This document shows positions 56,680 to 64,000 of a stretch of 64,000 nucleotides of DNA, piece by piece. The stretch is from assembly GCF_000247815.1 (NCBI RefSeq), contig NC_021677.1, positions 5,303,690 to 5,367,689 of the forward strand. Direction: 5' to 3'. The DNA comes from Ficedula albicollis. Lineage: Eukaryota; Chordata; Aves; Passeriformes; Muscicapidae. The translations under genes and the position numbers were made by a program. How positions within the stretch are numbered: the stretch's first letter is position 1; every line of letters begins with the position of its first letter. Under the pieces are notes generated by a model, which saw only the letters and a program-made list of their open reading frames with translations, was not told where the DNA came from and made no database searches.

Positions 56680-59600
56680 CTCCCAAAAAGTCAATGAATG
56701 ATTTCTAGTACTGGATTTACTTGCTTTTTTTTTTGCTTTGCCAGCAAGTGAGGTTCTGTGACCTCTCTGTTCTTGAAAAGCCTGCCTGTTCTGCATGCCT
56801 GATCTCCTGCTTTTCTTATACTAAATTTGTCTGCTTTCATTCCTTAGTGAGAAACTCCTAAGCTGTATCTGTAGTCTTTGGAAAGCTCTCTAAAATATTT
56901 AGGAGTCTGAAAATAACTGACAATCTCACTGTTCCTAAGAGTACAAACTGTAGATACCAGCTTGGTAGGGGATAAATAATATTTCACTGTGGCTGTATTT
57001 AGCCTCTACATTTTATCTTTTCTTTTTCATGGGTACTTTCGGTGTAAATAACAGGTAAGAAGAAACTAGTGTAGTGTTGTGATCTTTTCACACTTTCTTG
57101 CCACAGCTGTAGTATCACATGCTACAGTAGACTGTAAACCTTTCAACCTCTGAAGAAAAGCTATGTAAATATACAGGTGGAGAAATAAAGCAGGATATTG
57201 CTGCTCCCTGACCACTGTAATATATATACAGTGGCATTTACTTAGAAAGATTAAGATCCAAGACTAAGTCTATAGTCTAAACACAAATGGCTGTCAGCTT
57301 AAGAATTTGAGAACTTCCCAGCTGTGAAGAGAGAAATTCCCCCACCTGTCTTTGCCACTGAGAAAAAGCTATAATGGCAGTGTGTAAGCATGAAGGACTA
57401 GACAATGTTGAAGCTTTTAGTCTTGACCTCCCTTTTTTCTATAAATGAGCACAGTTTTTTCTTTCAGAGGCTGATGGTGAAAATGGCATCTGAACACTGA
57501 GGCAAATATACTTTACCAAAGGATTGGTCATTGCATGTGAAATAGTTTCACAGTATAAAAACCATTTGTTGATGTGCTTTCAGAAGTTGTCACTTCCTCT
57601 GAGACACTGCAGGTAGGGTATCTCTGAGCTCTAGGGTTGAGACACATGGGCAGTTCAAAAGTGTTCAGAATGTTCAAAAGTGCTTTTACAGTCCATGGTG
57701 ATAGTCTAGACTCTCGTCAGACTTTGAGGGAGGCTTACAGACTGATTTCCGAAGCAACTTTTTGATTCTATATGCGGGTTACCTTTTCTCTCTCTCAAAT
57801 TTGGATGGAGTTAGCCTAATTTTCTTCTCAGTTGTCTGAGACACCATGTTTTCTTGGGCTGTTCCTGGTGATTTCCAAAGGAATCTGATGGTCTGCAGAC
57901 TCCTGCCATCATGGCCCCAAGGGCTCTTCAGTGCTGAGAGAATTAAGGATGTGGCTGATGAAGTGAGGAAGGAGAAAGGGCAGATATTGCCATGCTCCTC
58001 CTCTCTTTTCGGGCTGGACAGAACATCCCAGCCCAGTTGGGATTCAGCTGGTCACCACATGTTCAGTCTAGGCACTTTGTCAAATCCATGTCTGGGAGGG
58101 CTCTGCTCATGTGAATTACATTAGTGCAAGGGCAGTCAAATTGTCAGGGTTTTATTTATTTGTTGTGGGAATGGTGGCTGGTGGGTTTGTTCTTTCACTT
58201 CGTCTTACGTTCCTTTTTTTTTGCTGTATCTTTGCAGGTTGGGGCAAACAGGAGGCTCATAGCAGTGAACCAAATAGTCTTTGAATTGTGCAGTTTTTCT
58301 CTCTAATGAAGCAATGAGATGATTTTATATTTAATAATATAAACCAGATATCAAATCCCAGACTATGCACATCTTGGTTTACCTTTGTGAATATAGTACA
58401 CTGCAGGTGATAGTTGTTTAGGTACAATGCTGACCTAACATCTCTAGTTGGATGGATATTCCAGGCCAACTGGATGGAAGATGCCATGCTGGAGAGCCTC
58501 TTTCCAAAGAACAGTATTGCTTTGTTCTGCAGCCATTTGTGCCCTTGTCATGGCAGGCTTCATTTCCTTGCTCTCTATTCTTCTTTTTATTTTCAGACAC
58601 AAAACTGCTTACAATTACCTCTGCTGAAACTAAGACAAAAAGGGGTTTTGAGTTAAGAGATGTCTTCTGTGGTTTATGGTTAATTCAGAACAGAATTATA
58701 GCAGGCAGAGAGACTGTTCTTTCGAGCCAGAATACACATTTCTTCATATTGTACATCAGCTTGCATCAATAGCTGTTGTCAAACCATCAATTCCTTTATG
58801 TCTTCAAGATGTCTGGGCCTTTGGGTAGGATTTAAGATGTCAACTATCAGTATTTATTTACATAGACATCAGATAAAATGGCAGATTAAAAACAATGTTG
58901 ATGAATTGCAACACTGACAGCAGAAAGCAGCCATTGAGAGATGCTGCCAGTGAAAGGAAAAAATATTTTTTTAAAGTAGTAATAAGCTGGCTATACCTAA
59001 GGGAAGTTTGGTAAGACATATGATTCACTTTGGTCACCTCTGAAACCAGCTGTTCGTGTTATTAGATATTTGAATTATTATTAAAATATTTTGTTATTAC
59101 ATCAATAACACGGTTCATCAGATGTTTTAATACGTGATATTATAACATGTTAATTTTCTGACATATAACCAAATACAGATTTTAGCATATGGATAATATA
59201 CACTGGATAAGCTCTTGGTATTTACTAGCCAAGTCTTACGAACTGCCTGGGACTGAATGAAGTTGGATGCTTCTGAATTTTTGTCTGCCTTGTGTTAGTG
59301 TCTGTCTTTTGATACTGATTCCTGAATAAACTGCAGTACAGGATAGTTATACACCTGTGCTTAGGATGCTCAGACAGAGACTTCAGGGGTTTAAAGCATT
59401 AAAGGATGCCTTTATTTAAGATGAACATAGCATGCTCAGGGAACATAGCCCCTTCTGAATCTGCATGCGGGAACTAGGAATTGTTTTAATTTATTTTGAA
59501 TTTTATGTGCTGTTATGTGCATGAATACCAGTTTTTGAAGCAGTATGGATGCCAAATATTTGGGTTTTTATCAGATGAAAATCTGGTGTGCAGGTATTCT

Positions 59601-61149
59601 AGTGCACCTCATGAGCTGGGTCTTGTCCTTAAGCCAAGGAAATGATGATGGGTCTTCCTTTTATTTTAAGTAATAGCTCATTTATGGGGGATATATCAAA
59701 ATACAAGAATCTAGTACCTGTTGGAAAACATCAAGAAAATTTGAATAACCTAGAATCAGTGCCTATTGTATGCTATGTAATTGCATTTATAATAAATTCA
59801 TATCCATCTTTTTTTGTTTAGGAAGTCCTTATGGCCCTACATAGACCTAAAAGGTCACTCAATCACAGTGGTTTCACTACTCCTATATAGTTTTTTTCCT
59901 TCATGCTTTCTCTAAAACTGTTTTAACAGTTCCGGGCTAGTTTTACAAGGTCAGAGCAGCATATGATTTTACCCTTCCATAATCTTTGTGATGATTCAGA
60001 AGCAGAGTTCAGAGCATGTGACACATCGGGTTAGAAAATGTAAAATTAATAAATAGAAAGCTATTCAGAAAGCACTCTAAAAATGATGAACAGCTTGTAG
60101 AAACTGATTTATGAGGCAAGAATATGAGGTTAGATAAGTAGAGGTTGATTGAATGGATGGACTGAACATGTCTTCAAATCTGTGCATAAGCAGTCAAAGA
60201 GGAGCTTTTTGTGCATTCAGGGTTGTGGTCTAGACAAAAGAGGTATTTTAGGGCTGTCAAGATAAAAAGAGGGAAGAACCACAGAACAAAATTGTTGAGA
60301 TTTGTGAAAAACTGGAAGGTAAATAGAAACTGATGGTTAAAGAGAAAATACATATATACACATATTCAGCTTTGTTAGGCTGGTCAGTCTATTGTGTCAA
60401 TAGATTATTTCACTTCTTTGTTATTTGGGTTTGTGAGAGCACTACAGGAGGATGGGACACAGTTCTTTATTGGAAGAAGGTGGATGACTTCTTAAAAAAG
60501 TCTTTTAAAATCGTGAATATCAATGCTTTGTGAGAAAGCAGCATGTGCTCTGTGTGCAAATCTTGTTATTGTGCATTACTCACCCTTCCTTGACATAATA
60601 CCCAGAAACAGGAATGCAGTCTAGATAGAAGTCACTCATTTCCTTTAATTTCATAGAACGTCAAGTGAATTGACTCAAAAAAGTTGGTGGTTGTGTTAAA
60701 TGATGGGTTTATGACTCAAAAGGTTTCAGTACCTCGCTCACCTTGATGAAAAACAATGCCTAATTAATTAAAATTGCACCTGTCAGCTGTTAAATGACAG
60801 TTACTAGCAAAATTCTTAAGGGCTTAAGTGGAGTGGAAACTTGAAAAATCTTGATTTTGCCTTACCATAATAAATATGTCTCTGATTCTTCATTCTTTAG
60901 TAGATAAGACATAACAAACATGGTGATAAAATTGCTTACATTATTTTTTTGCATGCTAAAGGAAATAAAATTCTTAGTGCACAATAACTAAATTAAGTGG
61001 GTTGACCTTGGCTACCTGCTAGATGACTGCCAAACTACTTTATTACTCCCTTCCTCAACAATACAGGAGAGAAAATATAACAAAAGGCTCATGGGTCAAG
61101 ATAAGGACAGGGAGATATCACTGAGCAATTAACTCCATAGGCAAAACAG

Positions 61150-61945
61150 ACTCGACTTGAGGAAATAAATTTAATTTACTGCCAATCAAATCAGAGTAGG
61201 TTAATAAAAAATAAGAACCAATTTAAATCTCCCCATCCCCCTCCTTCCCAGTGTGAACTTTGCTCCTGATTCTTCTACCTCCTTGCCCCAAGCAGTCAAG
61301 GAGGATGTGGAATAAGGAGTTATGGTCGGTTTATAACGCCTTGTTTCTGCTGTTCTTTCCACCGCACACTCCCCCCTGCTCCAGCATGGGCCCTTTCTGC
61401 AGGAGAAAGTCCTTTGTGAACTGTTCCAATGTGGGTCCTTCCAGTTCCTTGCGAGCTGCTTCACGAGTCCTGCCACCAGTGTGGGCTTCTTTCCATGGGG
61501 CGACAGGTCCCAGCAGGAGCCTGCTCCATTGTTGGCTGTCCTTGAGATCACAGCTTCCTTCAGGGTATTTCCCCATGTTCTGATGTTAGTCTTCTCCATT
61601 GTCTGCAGGGGCACAGCTGCCTCATCCTGGGCTGCACCACAGGCTGCAGGGGAATCTCAGCTCCAGCGCTTGGAGCAGCTCCTGCCCCTCCTTCTGACCT
61701 GACCTCGGTGTCTGCAGAGTTGTTTCTCACCTGTTCTCAATCCTTTCTCCCAGCTGCTCCTGTGCAAGGCTTTTTACCCTTTCTTAAATACACTCTCATG
61801 CTGGTGTTGGTGATGGGCTTATCTTTGGTCAGTGATGGGTCTGTCCTGGAGCTGGCTGGCCTTGGCTCCATTGAACATGGGAGCAGCTTCTGGCATCTTG
61901 CCACAGAACTCACCCCCTGTGGCCAAAACCTTGCCATGCAGACTC
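61150..61945. mobile_element. avian LTR-type repeat with internal ~50-bp minisatellite, cut by an assembly gap
   Basis: The segment matches a common avian LTR-type interspersed repeat I recall. It starts near aatttactgccaatcaaatc, contains the gcaggggaatctcagctcc and ggtgtctgcagagttgtttc blocks, and ends with ccaaaaccttgccatgca at the gap edge. Inside are degenerate units with the core ccagcatggg, ccaatgtggg, ccagtgtggg, ccattgttgg starting near 61379, 61424, 61474 and 61524, a spacing of 45-50 bases. The ORFs through it (for example 61201-61614) are accidental. The true right end is lost in the N run. Confidence 0.6.
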
Positions 61946-62819
61946 NNNNNNNNNNNNNNNNNNNNNNNNNNNNNNNNNNNNNNNNNNNNNNNNNNNNNNN
62001 NNNNNNNNNNNNNNNNNNNNNNNNNNNNNNNNNNNNNNNNNNNNNNNNNNNNNNNNNNNNNNNNNNNNNNNNNNNNNNNNNNNNNNNNNNNNNNNNNNNN
62101 NNNNNNNNNNNNNNNNNNNNNNNNNNNNNNNNNNNNNNNNNNNNNNNNNNNNNNNNNNNNNNNNNNNNNNNNNNNNNNNNNNNNNNNNNNNNNNNNNNNN
62201 NNNNNNNNNNNNNNNNNNNNNNNNNNNNNNNNNNNNNNNNNNNNNNNNNNNNNNNNNNNNNNNNNNNNNNNNNNNNNNNNNNNNNNNNNNNNNNNNNNNN
62301 NNNNNNNNNNNNNNNNNNNNNNNNNNNNNNNNNNNNNNNNNNNNNNNNNNNNNNNNNNNNNNNNNNNNNNNNNNNNNNNNNNNNNNNNNNNNNNNNNNNN
62401 NNNNNNNNNNNNNNNNNNNNNNNNNNNNNNNNNNNNNNNNNNNNNNNNNNNNNNNNNNNNNNNNNNNNNNNNNNNNNNNNNNNNNNNNNNNNNNNNNNNN
62501 NNNNNNNNNNNNNNNNNNNNNNNNNNNNNNNNNNNNNNNNNNNNNNNNNNNNNNNNNNNNNNNNNNNNNNNNNNNNNNNNNNNNNNNNNNNNNNNNNNNN
62601 NNNNNNNNNNNNNNNNNNNNNNNNNNNNNNNNNNNNNNNNNNNNNNNNNNNNNNNNNNNNNNNNNNNNNNNNNNNNNNNNNNNNNNNNNNNNNNNNNNNN
62701 NNNNNNNNNNNNNNNNNNNNNNNNNNNNNNNNNNNNNNNNNNNNNNNNNNNNNNNNNNNNNNNNNNNNNNNNNNNNNNNNNNNNNNNNNNNNNNNNNNNN
62801 NNNNNNNNNNNNNNNNNNN
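61946..62819. other. assembly gap (874 N)
   Basis: Run of N with a non-round length, so it may be a sized gap. It directly abuts the LTR-type repeat, which probably caused it. Confidence 1.
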
Positions 62820-63318
62820 TGAAATTCTCTTTCTATACTTTCTCAGCAGAAGGAGCTGTTCTAACTGCTTGGTTTGAGAAGGATGATTACCTTTGGATTG
62901 TGATACAAGGGTTTTGGCTGTTGTGGAAGTGTTATGTTTTGTGTTTTTCTCCTTTCACTTTTACAGTCATCGCAGTCTTGTGTTACAGCCCATCAGCAGA
63001 AGCTTTAGCCTGCCTACGTTATTCTCTAACATGAATGTGTATGTTAACATCTAGGCCCTTACTTCCCTCTTAAGCTCAGTTTCAGCTCTTCTTTCCCAAA
63101 CATTAAGGAAATGTCTTTTTTTTGTTAGCATTGTTACTCTCAACCTTTTTGAGGCACTCCCTTTGCTTTCCATCAAAGGGCAGACATTATAAGGAAGGAA
63201 ATACAGGCAGGGGCTTCTCCCTTCACTTCTGTTTGCAGCAGTCCTAGAAGTGCTGTTATTCCTCTTGTGGGTAAAGTGGAGGTTTTCATTTTCACTACCT
63301 TTCTGGAGGTGATTTTTT

Positions 63319-63805
63319 NNNNNNNNNNNNNNNNNNNNNNNNNNNNNNNNNNNNNNNNNNNNNNNNNNNNNNNNNNNNNNNNNNNNNNNNNNNNNNNNNN
63401 NNNNNNNNNNNNNNNNNNNNNNNNNNNNNNNNNNNNNNNNNNNNNNNNNNNNNNNNNNNNNNNNNNNNNNNNNNNNNNNNNNNNNNNNNNNNNNNNNNNN
63501 NNNNNNNNNNNNNNNNNNNNNNNNNNNNNNNNNNNNNNNNNNNNNNNNNNNNNNNNNNNNNNNNNNNNNNNNNNNNNNNNNNNNNNNNNNNNNNNNNNNN
63601 NNNNNNNNNNNNNNNNNNNNNNNNNNNNNNNNNNNNNNNNNNNNNNNNNNNNNNNNNNNNNNNNNNNNNNNNNNNNNNNNNNNNNNNNNNNNNNNNNNNN
63701 NNNNNNNNNNNNNNNNNNNNNNNNNNNNNNNNNNNNNNNNNNNNNNNNNNNNNNNNNNNNNNNNNNNNNNNNNNNNNNNNNNNNNNNNNNNNNNNNNNNN
63801 NNNNN
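63319..63805. other. assembly gap (487 N)
   Basis: Run of N after a short T run (gattttttt). The islands 62820-63318 and 63806-64000 between and after the gaps show no recognisable feature. Confidence 1.
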
Positions 63806-64000
63806 GATACTCCGGATATGGACACATGCAGAGAGAACAGATTAGTGGAACAGTGTACCTTAACTTACTAAAGTATGAAGTGTGAATTACTTTTTTTAAC
63901 ATGTTTTTGTCTGGGATTCAAGCTTCATGTAGTAATCTGCAGCAACCAGGTGATTGGATGACCAAGTCCCACCAGTGCCTGCTAACTCTCTTTGGTACAT

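Noticed and set aside
61708..63902. Long ORFs containing unknown residues
   Set aside because: They read through N gaps; the true sequence is unknown and the flanks are repeat or noncoding.

Overview
The window is a stretch of bird nuclear genome, probably a songbird. It holds the central part of one multi-exon gene, NELL2 (also called Nel in chicken), on the + strand. A bird source is suggested by CR1 retrotransposon 3' ends on both strands, by solo endogenous-retrovirus LTRs of types I know from passerine genomes, and by AT-rich, ORF-poor introns. Species and chromosome cannot be read from the sequence.

Coding content is five exons in the first 23.3 kb: 1639-1773, 2614-2716, 6277-6350, 13121-13220 and 23115-23243. 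All have GT..AG borders and join in frame to 180 codons plus one base. They encode the end of the coiled coil, two von Willebrand factor C (VWC) domains (two exons each) and the first EGF-like domain (one exon). The last base gives phase 1 into the next exon, which in this family starts a calcium-binding EGF repeat. I did not find that exon, so from 23244 to the window end (more than 40 kb) the sequence reads as one long intron, unless an exon lies in one of the two N gaps. I found no other gene and no RNA gene.

The introns hold: (i) young and old CR1/L3-type LINE fragments, mostly antisense to the gene; (ii) two copies of one solo LTR, each with a perfect 5-bp target-site duplication, a different solo LTR with a perfect 6-bp duplication, and two less certain LTR-like blocks; (iii) eight direct duplications with units from 46 to 1293 bp, several essentially identical; (iv) four abnormal poly-C tracts of 531, 671, 980 and 23 bases, most likely assembly artefacts, two of them inside the paired LTR copies; (v) two N gaps near the right end.

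No undescribed biological system is visible. The points most worth checking are the poly-C tracts, the cluster of near-perfect tandem duplications (real, or false duplication in assembly), the duplication that crosses an LTR insertion junction, and an apparently missing N-glycosylation sequon in the first VWC domain.
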